Assembly (NCBI GenBank): GCA_030427835.1
Contig: JAUICN010000003.1
Coordinates: forward strand, 164,965 to 228,964
DNA: 64,000 bases
Reading direction: 5' to 3'
Source: Polyangia bacterium
GTDB taxonomy: Bacteria; Myxococcota_A; Polyangia; Polyangiales; JAUICN01
A program made the position numbers and the translations under genes. The notes below the pieces were generated by a model. It was not told the origin of the DNA and ran no database searches. It saw only the letters and a list, made by a program, of their open reading frames with translations. Shown here one piece after another: positions 24,154 through 33,382 of the stretch; the stretch's first letter is position 1; each line of letters opens with the position of its first letter.

Positions 24154-24270
24154 CAATTCCAGCCCAAGGTGACGCTCCCGGTGTTTACCCGAAGAACCCT
24201 AGGAAAAAACGAAGACAAAGACACGGGACAGGGAGACCGGTACTTTGCAGCTTGCGCCACCCCCACTACA

Positions 24271-25446
24271 ATGGGTCCTGTCGTCCACCGGAAAAACACC
24301 GTGCCCAACTCCCCCCCAGATAGCGATTCTCCCCCATCGCCCATTCCAGAAAACACCCAGCCCCACTGGCGTCCCACAGGCGAACACCCATCTGCCGAAC
24401 ACCCTTCCAGCGGAACTGCGAACACCGGCGGCGCAAACAGGGGGACGGAGCAGACCCCTAAAGGTCCGTCCCCAGGGCCCAAGAATCTTGATGAACTCGC
24501 CCACAGCATTCGTCCCTCCTGGCAACCTCCTCCAGGCACGGCCCCTTTGGAAGCTGCCGGCGCTGAACGAATCGCAGTCGAAAAAGTCGCGGGCGAACAC
24601 AACCTCGGCAAACCCATGCCCCCCAGGGCAGACCTGCCCGTTTCACCAGAACCAACGCGGCCCGATTCCACTTTTCCACGGGCTAAGAGTTCCCCAAAAA
24701 TGTGGATTGCCGCCCTGTTACTGCTTCTCGTGGCAGGTTTAGTCATCGCCCAGTTTTTGCAGAGCCCGCCCGCAACCCACGGGACAGGTCACCCTACGAA
24801 TGAAAAAAGCGACCTGAAGGCAGATCCAATAGGGAAGGTGGAAACATCAGGCACGGGTCCACTAGACGAAGCACAACCGATAGAAGAGCAACCGGCAGAG
24901 ACAATAGAAGAGCAACTGGCAGAGGCAGAGGAGCGGCGTGTGGAAATGCAACCAGCAGAACGCGCGTCGTCTGCTGCTCGCACGAACTCCGCCCCGGCAG
25001 TTTCACCGCCACGGGAGGTCGCTCCCCAGACGCAATCGGCCACAACACAGGTTGAACCCACAGAAACACGGCAACCCGCTGCACCAGCGAGGGGTCAAAC
25101 CGCTGCCTTTCCACAGGCGATCACCCATCAGATTCAACTGAGCACCACACCTCCAGATGCATATCTCTCAGTCAATGGGCGTCGGGTCAACAACCCCTAC
25201 GGGACGCAGCTTCCACGGGGCACAGTGTTCATTCGTGCCCAAAAAGAAGGCTACCATCCCGCTTCCATGCGCTTTGATCTTACCGAAGACCGCACACTCA
25301 ATATTCAACTCCGATCGAAAACCCCACCTGCACCGCCCCCAGAAACAACGCCGGAACCCAGGCCACCCAACACGACCCACCAGGGCACCCAGGGAACTTC
25401 GCCGCCGGCTGAACCAAGCACACTCGTCACCGACAATCCATACTGA
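24271..25446 (+). CDS. single-pass membrane protein with PEGA domain
   Basis: A protein of about 391 residues. A Pro/Ser-rich cytoplasmic region (1-145) is followed by a transmembrane helix (about 147-167, MWIAALLLLLVAGLVIAQFL), an Ala/Glu/Pro-rich linker and a C-terminal PEGA domain (about 288-355; LSTTPPDAYLSVNGRRVNN and VFIRAQKEGYHPASM). PEGA domains occur at the surface side of Myxococcota kinases and S-layer-type proteins; no kinase part is present. A 24-bp duplication (24880-24927) gives IEEQPAET-IEEQLAEA. The frame is open upstream to 23932, but there it overlaps glnD. ATG 24271 and GTG 24301 are the likeliest starts. Confidence 0.65.
   Translation: MGPVVHRKNTVPNSPPDSDSPPSPIPENTQPHWRPTGEHPSAEHPSSGTANTGGANRGTEQTPKGPSPGPKNLDELAHSIRPSWQPPPGTAPLEAAGAERIAVEKVAGEHNLGKPMPPRADLPVSPEPTRPDSTFPRAKSSPKMWIAALLLLLVAGLVIAQFLQSPPATHGTGHPTNEKSDLKADPIGKVETSGTGPLDEAQPIEEQPAETIEEQLAEAEERRVEMQPAERASSAARTNSAPAVSPPREVAPQTQSATTQVEPTETRQPAAPARGQTAAFPQAITHQIQLSTTPPDAYLSVNGRRVNNPYGTQLPRGTVFIRAQKEGYHPASMRFDLTEDRTLNIQLRSKTPPAPPPETTPEPRPPNTTHQGTQGTSPPAEPSTLVTDNPY
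24880..24927. repeat. 24-bp in-frame tandem duplication
   Basis: ATAGAAGAGCAACCGGCAGAGACA is repeated at once with two changes. It adds eight residues to the low-complexity Glu/Gln linker between the membrane helix and the PEGA domain, so it changes linker length without affecting the folded part. Confidence 0.8.
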
Positions 25447-25490
25447 GCGCAACCGAGACAAACGCGCGGCACCGCCTTTCCGGTAGGACA

Positions 25491-28400
25491 CTAAGAGGTT
25501 CGGTGATCCCACCAAAGGTTCGAAAGCTTCTCCTCCGCGGAGTTCTGCTTCAACCGTTCCTTCAAGTGAACGAAGTCTACCCGATCCAAATCCTGATCCT
25601 GGTTGGAACAGATGTAGATCATGCGCTCCGTCCCATCTTCATCCACCACCCGTTGCAAGCACTGAGCACAGATCGCTTTCATCATGCACTGCATGGGTGA
25701 GTTGATACTTCCGATCGCCCTATGGCAGGGCTTAAGGTAGGGCTTGAGCACTCCGCTGCGGGCGTGTTTCACGGCATTCATCATGCCATCCGAACCGATG
25801 GCAATCACCCGATCCACATCGCGCAAATCCACCAACACCTCACCCAGCTCCCCCTTCTGGTGAGCCACCATCGCCTCCACGATATTCCCACGGAAGTAAC
25901 GGTCTGAGGTCCGCTGGGGTTCAATCGCATCACCCGCGTCGCTGGTCCAAATCACTTGCTCGCTGTGTGCTTCGATCATGTCCCGTTTGAATAGGGTGGA
26001 ACTGTGGCGATACCCCGCAAAGTAGATGGAGCGGGATCCCCGTTCCTGAAGGGCCTTCGCAATGGAGAACAGCACCGCATTGCCGAGCCCGCCCCCCGCT
26101 AGCAACACGGTTTCCCCCTCCGGAATTTCTGTGGGTTCACCCGTGGGGCCCATCAGCACCACAGGATCTCCTGGTTGCAAATGGGCAAGCATCCTGGAGG
26201 ACGTTCCCATCTCCAATGCAATCGTGGACAGCAGCCCGGCACCAGGTTCGGTGGACGCCCCCGTGAGCGCAAGGCCCTCGGTCACCAATGGCACATCATT
26301 CAATCGGCGCGCATCCCGCTCAAAGGTCTGAAAACGATAGAACTGTCCGGGCCGAAACTTCCGGGCAGCCAGGGGAGCTTTCACCACAACTTCCACAATC
26401 CCAGGGGCCAGTCGTTGCACCCGATCCACCGTGGCCTGCAAGTTTTGGGAAAGTGTATCGGCGAACCGTTGCCACTGCGCTTTTGGTGCGGCCCGGTCCA
26501 AGGCGCCCTCATGATCAAACAGGGAGACCACCTGGCCAAAACCATCCTTGGCACTGGCCATGGCCTTCACCACACTGCCCGCATACTTGGGGTGATTGTC
26601 CCCATAGAAGCTCACAAAACGCCCATCACGGTGGTAGTCCGTCAGTACGCCCGAAGCATCCTCACTGGCAACCAGTTCAAGAGATCCATCGCCCGAGCGC
26701 ACCGCCCGGTGCGGCACATAGTAGCCATCTTCGCCAAGGTGAAGCGACCCTGGGTGCTCCTCCTCGTAACCCGTATTCGGCCCTGTTCCTGCGGCCACCG
26801 CAACCGTTCGCGCCGGCAGCCGCACCTGGGAACCTGTCTTACGGGGGCGGCCCTCTTCGTTCAGTTCCATTCGGTCGAACGTCACGGCTTCCACAGCGCC
26901 CCACTTGTCCGCATGGGCCTCCACGGGCGACATGAGCTCCACGTACTCAATCCCCTCTTCCAGGGACTTCTCCACTTCTTCGTGGTTCAAACGATAGGCC
27001 GGTGAACCTTCCAATCGCCGACGGTACGCAATCCGCACGCCCCCCCATTGACGAACCAGGGATTGCAAATCCGGTTCCTCGCCGGCCTGCGATGCACGTT
27101 GGCGTTCACCAAGGCATGCCGCCCCGTGGGACCGCATCTCGTCCACCACCTCCAGCTCCTCCTCCGAAAAGCTTTCGCGCAACGATTCCTCTCCCTGGGC
27201 CTGCGCCAGGGCATCGTACCAACGGGCAACCTTCTCCACCTGCACCACGTAGTAGGCCGCAAGCTCCGTCGCCGTATCAATGGCGGTCAACCCCCCACCG
27301 ATCACCACCGCAGGCAAACGCACCTGGAGGTTCGCCAGGGACTCCCGCTTGTAGGCCCCCGTCAGCTGCAGCCCCATCAGTAGGTCGCTGGCCTTTCGGA
27401 TCCCACGCATGAGATTGCCCTTCATGGGAATCAGGGTGGGTTTGCCCGCACCGGCCGCGATCCCCACATGATCAAACCCCATGGCCCACGCGTCCTCAAG
27501 GGTGACTGTCCCCCCAAAACGAACGCCTCCGTGCGCCCGAAAGTGCGGTTGCCGAAGAAGCATCAAATAGATCACCGAAAGGAACGTTTTGTCCCATCGC
27601 ACGGTGATGCCGTATTCGCTTACCCCACCAAACCCCAATGTTGTCCTGGACTCCAGGGGCTCCTGCAACTGTCGAAAATCGTACACCGGAGTCACGTGGC
27701 CGTTCTCATCGGCAAGCAGTGAACCCGGCAGGGGTTCAAGTTTCAGCCCATCCACGCCCACCACCCCAAACCCTTCATTGAGCAAGTGGTGTGCAAGCGT
27801 GTAGCCAGCCGGCCCCATCCCCACCACCATCACATGGTGGCCGTGGTAAGCCCGTGGCACCGGTCGCGTAACGTTCAGCGGGTTCCAACGGGTGAGCAGG
27901 GAGTAAATCTCAAATCCCCAGGGCAACTCAAGCACGTCCACCAACGCTTGGGTTTCCACGGCGGGAATATTGACCGGTTCCTGTACCTGGTAGACGCAAG
28001 CCTTCATGCAATCATTGCAAATTCTGTGGCCTGTCCCAGCCGCCATGGGGTTGTCCAGCGTGATGGTCGCAAGGGAACCAATAAACTCTCCTGCCTTGCG
28101 CAGCAGGTGCATTTCGCTGATTTTCTCGTAGAGCGGGCAACCGTTGAGATCCACGCCCAGGGGGTTCTTCTTGATCTCCCCTTGCTTGCTACGAAGCCCC
28201 TTGCTGCAGGAATCCTTGTCCCGGCTATGGCAATACAAGCAATAGTCCACCTGCCCCTCAATGTGCCGGTGAGACATACGGGTATCGGTCAGGGCAAAGG
28301 GTTCGACCCTCTGGCGACGGTGCTCCGCACCCTCAAGCGCCTCAGGCAAATCTTCCCGATGCCTTCGCAGGGGCACGAGCGCATCAAACTTCTGTTTTTT

Positions 28401-29273
28401 AGGTTGGAACAGGGAAGCCCAACGATCCTCGGCAGGCCAATGGGATTGGCGATCCCATTCCAACACCAACGCACGTTCCATGGCCTCTAATAGAACGGTC
28501 GCCCAATCCCCGAAGGCCACACAGTTCTCAGCCGTCACGCAGTCCCCTACACTTCCCAACCTCCCGGGGGAATCGTCAGGTGGGTTGCTTTCAGCAGTCT
28601 GCACCTTCCCCGGCCCGGCCCCCACAGAACGGTCTGGGATCCCCCGTTCCAAGACTGCAAGAATTTCCTCGGGCAACGCATCCTTGGCCTGCCCTACCCA
28701 TTGCTCAAACTTGGGTTCCCAGGAAGCTCCCCCTGCCTTGGCCATTTTGCGGGCCACGGTTTCCACTTCCAGCAGTCGCAGAACCGCAATAGAGGCGCAC
28801 AGCTCCCTATCATTCTTGAGCGATGCATCGCGGCCCTCCGGCACCCCAAGCACACCCACAACCCTGTTCCAAACCTGCTGCGCTTCGTCATCGCTGCCCG
28901 CCCACCCCTTCAGGGCCCGGCGCTTGTGTACCCTAGGCTTTACGAACTTCTTGAGTGCCTCGAGCACGGGGCCATGGGTACCGTGAGCCCTGCGACGGAG
29001 CTCCACTTCCTGCTCCACCCCAAAAAGCTTGGCCACGAAGGCCCCCACCCAGGGTCCCAGGTCAAGCACCAGGGCCGAACGGTCCCCGTCGGAAAGCCCC
29101 TCTGGGGTGAGCGATTGGACCCTCGCCTGCTCAAGGTGAGCGCAGGCCTCAGGTGCGTTTTCCGCAAGCCATTCCAAAAAACGCCCGTGCAAGCGCGACA
29201 GCCCCTGCACATCATAAAGGGAGTCAATGGAAAATCCCTCAAATCCGAGGGTAAGCGTCGGTTCCGAGGACAT
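25491..29273 (-). CDS. large FAD / Fe-S NAD(P)H oxidoreductase (GltD-like plus PyrK/FNR-like fusion)
   Basis: A 1260-residue protein. Residues 1-330 match nothing I recognise. Two cysteine clusters follow (CLYCHSRDKDSC near 345 and CNDCMKAC near 420, with CPLYE between), like the N-terminal Fe-S region of glutamate synthase small subunits. Next is a GltD-like FAD/NADPH module (VMVVGMGPAGYTLAHHLL near 482 and VVIGGGLTAIDTATEL near 690). From about 965 there is a ferredoxin-reductase module as in PyrK/NfnA (RPGQFYRFQTF, then LLAGGGLGNAVLFSIAKAL). A final cluster (CMMKAICAQC, then CSNQDQD) resembles the PyrK 2Fe-2S site. The order recalls NfnA-NfnB fused in one chain. Electron donor and acceptor are unknown. 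A start at 29324 is also open. Confidence 0.8.
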   Translation of the reverse strand: MSSEPTLTLGFEGFSIDSLYDVQGLSRLHGRFLEWLAENAPEACAHLEQARVQSLTPEGLSDGDRSALVLDLGPWVGAFVAKLFGVEQEVELRRRAHGTHGPVLEALKKFVKPRVHKRRALKGWAGSDDEAQQVWNRVVGVLGVPEGRDASLKNDRELCASIAVLRLLEVETVARKMAKAGGASWEPKFEQWVGQAKDALPEEILAVLERGIPDRSVGAGPGKVQTAESNPPDDSPGRLGSVGDCVTAENCVAFGDWATVLLEAMERALVLEWDRQSHWPAEDRWASLFQPKKQKFDALVPLRRHREDLPEALEGAEHRRQRVEPFALTDTRMSHRHIEGQVDYCLYCHSRDKDSCSKGLRSKQGEIKKNPLGVDLNGCPLYEKISEMHLLRKAGEFIGSLATITLDNPMAAGTGHRICNDCMKACVYQVQEPVNIPAVETQALVDVLELPWGFEIYSLLTRWNPLNVTRPVPRAYHGHHVMVVGMGPAGYTLAHHLLNEGFGVVGVDGLKLEPLPGSLLADENGHVTPVYDFRQLQEPLESRTTLGFGGVSEYGITVRWDKTFLSVIYLMLLRQPHFRAHGGVRFGGTVTLEDAWAMGFDHVGIAAGAGKPTLIPMKGNLMRGIRKASDLLMGLQLTGAYKRESLANLQVRLPAVVIGGGLTAIDTATELAAYYVVQVEKVARWYDALAQAQGEESLRESFSEEELEVVDEMRSHGAACLGERQRASQAGEEPDLQSLVRQWGGVRIAYRRRLEGSPAYRLNHEEVEKSLEEGIEYVELMSPVEAHADKWGAVEAVTFDRMELNEEGRPRKTGSQVRLPARTVAVAAGTGPNTGYEEEHPGSLHLGEDGYYVPHRAVRSGDGSLELVASEDASGVLTDYHRDGRFVSFYGDNHPKYAGSVVKAMASAKDGFGQVVSLFDHEGALDRAAPKAQWQRFADTLSQNLQATVDRVQRLAPGIVEVVVKAPLAARKFRPGQFYRFQTFERDARRLNDVPLVTEGLALTGASTEPGAGLLSTIALEMGTSSRMLAHLQPGDPVVLMGPTGEPTEIPEGETVLLAGGGLGNAVLFSIAKALQERGSRSIYFAGYRHSSTLFKRDMIEAHSEQVIWTSDAGDAIEPQRTSDRYFRGNIVEAMVAHQKGELGEVLVDLRDVDRVIAIGSDGMMNAVKHARSGVLKPYLKPCHRAIGSINSPMQCMMKAICAQCLQRVVDEDGTERMIYICSNQDQDLDRVDFVHLKERLKQNSAEEKLSNLWWDHRTS

Positions 29274-29475
29274 ACGACAAAAGGAGCCCGATTGTGGCCC
29301 TGGACCGCCCAAGGTCAAGTCCAAATCCTGCCCCCAGCAGCCTGGATGGGCTTCTTGTCACAAGCGAAACCCAAACCAGAAAAACCAGGTTACCAGAGCC
29401 CAAGCCCACAGAACCCAGCGCCGTACCCAAAAGGGCGCGTGTATTTTCAATCCACCCTGCTACCGTCCCGAGCCC

Positions 29476-30579
29476 ATGGCGGCACTGACCTACGAGAACT
29501 CGGGCGTAAATATCGACGCGGGCAACACGTTTGCCCAACGGGTGGGAGCCCTTGCAAAAACCACCCATTCGCCCCAGGTCCTGTCCGGTATCGGAGGTTT
29601 TGCTGGCCTATTTGAGGTTCCCACGGGTTACACCCACCCCGTCCTGGTCTCAGGAACCGATGGCGTGGGAACAAAGCTCAAAATCGCGATGGAGCTTGGC
29701 CAACACAGTACAGTCGGAATCGACTTGGTCGCCATGTGCGTCAACGATATTCTCGCCGTGGGCGCCCGCCCCCTGTTCTTTCTTGACTACCTGGCCACCG
29801 GAAAACTCAATGTGGACGAGGCCACCGAGGTCGCCACAGGGATCGTGGAGGGCTGCCGTCAGGCGAGTTGCGCGCTCATCGGCGGAGAAACCGCTGAACT
29901 CCCAGGCTTCTACCCTGGAGGAGAATACGACCTGGCGGGCTTTGTGGTGGGCATCGCAGAACGGGACGCGCTCTGGGGGCCACATCGGGTCAAGCCCGGG
30001 GATATCATCGTGGGGTTGCCCTCCACGGGCCTCCACTCCAACGGTTTCAGCCTTGCGCGCAACATCGTGCGTCAGGCCGGGTGGTCCATGGACCACATGT
30101 GGGATTCCCTTCAACACCCACTCGGGCACACCCTGCTCACCCCAACAAAGATTTACACCCCCGTCATGGACGCCCTGTTCCCAGGGCAGCCCCAGGCCGC
30201 GGACAAGGCAGGGGCTTCCGATAGGGACCATGCAGGCGCCCCCCTGCCCGGCACCGCAGTCCGTGCAGCGGCCCACATCACAGGGGGTGGCCTCCCTGAA
30301 AACCTGCCGAGAGTGATTCCCCAGGGCATGTACGCATCCATTCAACGTCAAAGCCTTGAACCCATCCCTCCCCTTTTCAAGCTACTCCAGGATGCGGGTT
30401 CCGTGGCTGAGGAAGAAATGTTTCGCACCTTCAACATGGGCATTGGGTTCACCCTCATCGTGGACCCCGCCCACAAAGACACCATCCTAGAAAAACTGCA
30501 GCCCTTTGGCCCACGGGTGCTTGGTGCCATCGAAAACACAACTGGAAGTGACGCCGAAAGTCGCGTGACCTTCCTGTAA
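29476..30579 (+). CDS. purM: phosphoribosylformylglycinamidine cyclo-ligase (AIR synthetase)
   Basis: A 367-residue enzyme of purine biosynthesis that closes the imidazole ring (FGAM to AIR, using ATP). Family motifs are TYENSGVNIDAGN at the start, SGTDGVGTKLKIA, GIDLVAMCVNDILAVGA, CALIGGETAELPGFY, ITGGGLPENLPR and MGIGFTLIV. It is slightly longer than usual because of an insert (PQAADKAGASDRDHAGAP) near residue 245. ATG 29476 is chosen because the conserved protein begins there, although the frame is open upstream. purN follows after 13 bases. Confidence 0.95.
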   Translation: MAALTYENSGVNIDAGNTFAQRVGALAKTTHSPQVLSGIGGFAGLFEVPTGYTHPVLVSGTDGVGTKLKIAMELGQHSTVGIDLVAMCVNDILAVGARPLFFLDYLATGKLNVDEATEVATGIVEGCRQASCALIGGETAELPGFYPGGEYDLAGFVVGIAERDALWGPHRVKPGDIIVGLPSTGLHSNGFSLARNIVRQAGWSMDHMWDSLQHPLGHTLLTPTKIYTPVMDALFPGQPQAADKAGASDRDHAGAPLPGTAVRAAAHITGGGLPENLPRVIPQGMYASIQRQSLEPIPPLFKLLQDAGSVAEEEMFRTFNMGIGFTLIVDPAHKDTILEKLQPFGPRVLGAIENTTGSDAESRVTFL

Positions 30580-30592
30580 CGGCCCGTTTCCC

Positions 30593-31222
30593 ATGGACGC
30601 CACCTCCACCAAACGGGTCACCGTACTCATCTCCGGAACAGGATCGAACCTGAGAGCGCTACTTGCCCACACGGCCGCAGGCGTGGACTACGAAATCACA
30701 TCCGTCATCTCGGACAGGGCCACCGCAAAGGGCCTGGGTTTCGCCCAGGAGCGAAACATCCCCACAGCTGTGGTCTCACCCAAAGCCCATACCAATCGCA
30801 CCCAGTGGAACCAAGCGTTACTCGCTGAAATAGAGCAAACTCGCCCTGACTGGATTGTCACCGCCGGCTTCATGCGCATTCTGGGCCCAGACGTGATCCG
30901 CAAATTCCCCCTTAGAATCGTCAACGTTCACCCGTCGCTGCTGCCCTCCTTCCCAGGTGTTCATGCGCCACGTCAGGCACTTGAGGCAGGCGTACGCGTC
31001 ACTGGATGCACCGTGCACCTGGTGGACGAAGGCGTGGACACCGGTCCCATCCTTGCCCAAGCCTCCGTTCCCATTCTCGCCCAGGACAACGAGCGGGATC
31101 TTCACACACGCATTCAGGCGGTGGAACACCAGTTGCTTCCCGAAACCCTGCAACAACTCGCAACTCGCCATTTTGCGCCTTTTCCATGGATCCCGTCACC
31201 CACCACCACTTCGACGCTGTAG
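30593..31222 (+). CDS. purN: phosphoribosylglycinamide formyltransferase
   Basis: A 209-residue formyl-THF-dependent GAR transformylase, the third step of purine synthesis. Visible are the phosphate loop VLISGTGSNLRALL, the catalytic triad Asn111 and His113 (VNVHPSLLPSFPG) and Asp149 (DEGVDTGPIL). It lies directly behind purM, the classical pairing. The C-terminal ten residues are Thr/Ser-rich and overlap the start of the next gene by 37 bases. Confidence 0.95.
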   Translation: MDATSTKRVTVLISGTGSNLRALLAHTAAGVDYEITSVISDRATAKGLGFAQERNIPTAVVSPKAHTNRTQWNQALLAEIEQTRPDWIVTAGFMRILGPDVIRKFPLRIVNVHPSLLPSFPGVHAPRQALEAGVRVTGCTVHLVDEGVDTGPILAQASVPILAQDNERDLHTRIQAVEHQLLPETLQQLATRHFAPFPWIPSPTTTSTL

Positions 31223-32523
31223 TCTGCGGAAGCGAACTCGCACCACAGGCCTGCAGCGCCCTGCTCGCGCGAGCAGGGCTAAGGGTGTGCCTGGTAAGCA
31301 CGCCCCCATTCGGGGCCCACGGGCATGGCACGGCCTCGGGCGACTTCCTCCTCGGGTGTACCCATACGCCGCAGTTCAGACTGCTGTGCGAACAACTCGG
31401 AATCAGCCATGGCAAGTATCGATTGGATGCCACAACCCACGATCCTCCATGGGCACCCCACGCAGTTCTCGCCACCCCACAGCAACGCATCCTGCTCCCC
31501 CTAGAACCGGATCTTCTAGCCAAGGAACTCCAGCGATTGGGCACTCCAGCTGCGCAAGCATTTCTACAGTTCCATGCCCGGGCGGTGACCGCGGATCCCA
31601 CCGCCCCCTCCCAATCCGTAGAATCCCTAGGCCACCCCTACAACCCTCTCATCAACGCCACGGTTGCCTGGAGCTGTAGCAATGCCCACCCCAGCATCGA
31701 GGGCGTTGAGAACGCCTATCTACGTTGGATACAATCCACACAAAACAACACGCTGCTGGAGGCACAGTTCCGGCGCACCATCGTTGAAACCATCGAAAAA
31801 CACGGCGGATCCCACAACCCCGAAAAGCACGCCATCGAGGTCCATCGCAAATCCTCGGGCCATTGGCAGCTCACACTAAACAACGACCAACCCGTCACAT
31901 GCGACAACCTGGTAGTCGGTTGCACTCCCCAGGAAATCCCCTGGAAAAACGACCACGCCCATTCTAGCGTCAACACACCGAGCATGGATCCCGTGCCGGT
32001 GCGCTATTGCATACGAAAGTTCTCGCCTCTCACCTCAGAATCCAACCCCCACTCCGTCTTGCCACCCGGAGTTCAACAACCCACGGTATTTGTGCCGGAC
32101 GCAGCACAACCTGTACTCCTAGGGACCCACCGAAACCCCAGGGACATTCTTCATCTTAATGGGCAGGCCTGGCTCGACGAACCAAACTTTCACCGAGCGG
32201 GCATCCAGCGCCAGATCCAGCACATCGATCAAACCATTCGCTTTCTCTATCCAAATCTTTTTCAGAGCTGGAACCAGGCCGCCACCGTAGAAGTTCGGGC
32301 GGTCCAATTTCGGTATTCCAACTCCCGTCAGGATCCTAAAACCAACCCGTGGCAACGGCTCGTTTCCACAGCAAACCAATGGATGGCGCAACGGGACACC
32401 AGGTTTGGAACACTCAACTACTGTGGTCATCACCTGTTTCCTGAACAGGGATCCCAAGGCCAACTGCAAGCTGCCCTCGATGTATTTCAACACATCACGG
32501 GCGAACAGGTGATCCGGGACTAG
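31186..32523 (+). CDS. Rossmann-like flavoprotein-type protein with degenerate nucleotide loop
   Basis: A 445-residue protein. It opens with a beta-alpha-beta pattern (FDAVVCGSELAPQACSALLARAGLRVCLV) typical of FAD or NAD(P)-binding oxidoreductases, but the GxGxxG loop reads GSELAP. A later strand-loop (CDNLVVGCTPQEIPW) resembles the second dinucleotide motif of amine-oxidase/protoporphyrinogen-oxidase-like proteins. The C-terminal part ends with a motif resembling FAD contact near TLNYCGHHLFPEQGSQGQL. A substrate cannot be assigned. It overlaps the end of purN and ends with a 4-base CTAG overlap with trpC on the other strand. Confidence 0.65.
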   Translation: MDPVTHHHFDAVVCGSELAPQACSALLARAGLRVCLVSTPPFGAHGHGTASGDFLLGCTHTPQFRLLCEQLGISHGKYRLDATTHDPPWAPHAVLATPQQRILLPLEPDLLAKELQRLGTPAAQAFLQFHARAVTADPTAPSQSVESLGHPYNPLINATVAWSCSNAHPSIEGVENAYLRWIQSTQNNTLLEAQFRRTIVETIEKHGGSHNPEKHAIEVHRKSSGHWQLTLNNDQPVTCDNLVVGCTPQEIPWKNDHAHSSVNTPSMDPVPVRYCIRKFSPLTSESNPHSVLPPGVQQPTVFVPDAAQPVLLGTHRNPRDILHLNGQAWLDEPNFHRAGIQRQIQHIDQTIRFLYPNLFQSWNQAATVEVRAVQFRYSNSRQDPKTNPWQRLVSTANQWMAQRDTRFGTLNYCGHHLFPEQGSQGQLQAALDVFQHITGEQVIRD

Positions 32524-33380
32524 TCGGTAGGGTGGGCATCGAGAAGCGCCCTTACAGCAGACCCCGGGTCAGGTGATCGGGCCAAGGATTCACCTACCAA
32601 TACTGCACGGGCCCCCACGTCCCGTGCCTGGTGCAATTGCTGCGACTGGCGAATGCCACTCATCAACACCGGGAGCTTTGCATCCGTGACCTTTGAGCAC
32701 AACGACAGCGCGCCCAACCAGTCCACATGGAAACTGTGAAGGTCCCGTGCATTGATCCCCACAAGATCACAGGGGCCATGGTTTGCCCGGTGCAGCTCTT
32801 CTCCATTGGCCACCTCCAGCAGGGGCGCCAGGCCCCGCTCGAAACACCGTTGAGCAAGTTGCTCAATCTCCCTATCGTCAAGCACATTGGCAAGCAGCAA
32901 CACCATCGACGCGCCCGCAAGGTGGGCCACGTCCACCTGAATGGGATCCACCACGAACTCCTTGAACAGCACCGGCACGGAAACCGTACGGGTCACACGC
33001 CGAACATCCAGTACCGATCCACCAAAGCCCGGCGCGTCCGCCAATACACTCACCGCCGAGGCGCCCCCATCCACATACGCCTGGGCCAGGCGCTGGGCGC
33101 CCGCCACCTCCCGCGGGCGAATGAGGCCCGCACTTGGGCTACGGAATTTCACTTCCGCAATAAGCTTTACGGGGCCTTGCACCTTCTTCCCATGCGAGCC
33201 TGAGCTCCCATCAAAAACAGCTTCTTCAACCGCGGAACCCCGAAACACTTCCAAGGCATGCATGCCACGATCACTGTCCCCTGAAACATTGGACAAACAA
33301 CGGTCCAACCATTTCCGGTGGGATCTGCGACGAAGCACCTCCACCCGCTTGCGGGCCACGATGGCTTTCAAGTAGTCCAT
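32520..33380 (-). CDS. trpC: indole-3-glycerol phosphate synthase
   Basis: A 286-residue TIM-barrel enzyme that converts CdRP to indole-3-glycerol phosphate in tryptophan synthesis. Motifs are KLIAEVKFRSPSAG (catalytic Glu and Lys), VSVLADAPGFGGS, PVLFKEFVVDPIQV (catalytic Lys), LAPLLEVANGEELHRA, VGINARDLHSFHV and VLVGESLAR. Compared with most homologues a Ser/Gly-rich insert (VSGDSDRGMHALEVFRGS) lies near the N-terminus. The start ATG at 33380 is two bases behind the trpD stop. It is the last gene of trpG-trpD-trpC. Confidence 0.94.
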   Translation of the reverse strand: MDYLKAIVARKRVEVLRRRSHRKWLDRCLSNVSGDSDRGMHALEVFRGSAVEEAVFDGSSGSHGKKVQGPVKLIAEVKFRSPSAGLIRPREVAGAQRLAQAYVDGGASAVSVLADAPGFGGSVLDVRRVTRTVSVPVLFKEFVVDPIQVDVAHLAGASMVLLLANVLDDREIEQLAQRCFERGLAPLLEVANGEELHRANHGPCDLVGINARDLHSFHVDWLGALSLCSKVTDAKLPVLMSGIRQSQQLHQARDVGARAVLVGESLARSPDPGSAVRALLDAHPTD

Positions 33381-33382
33381 TG

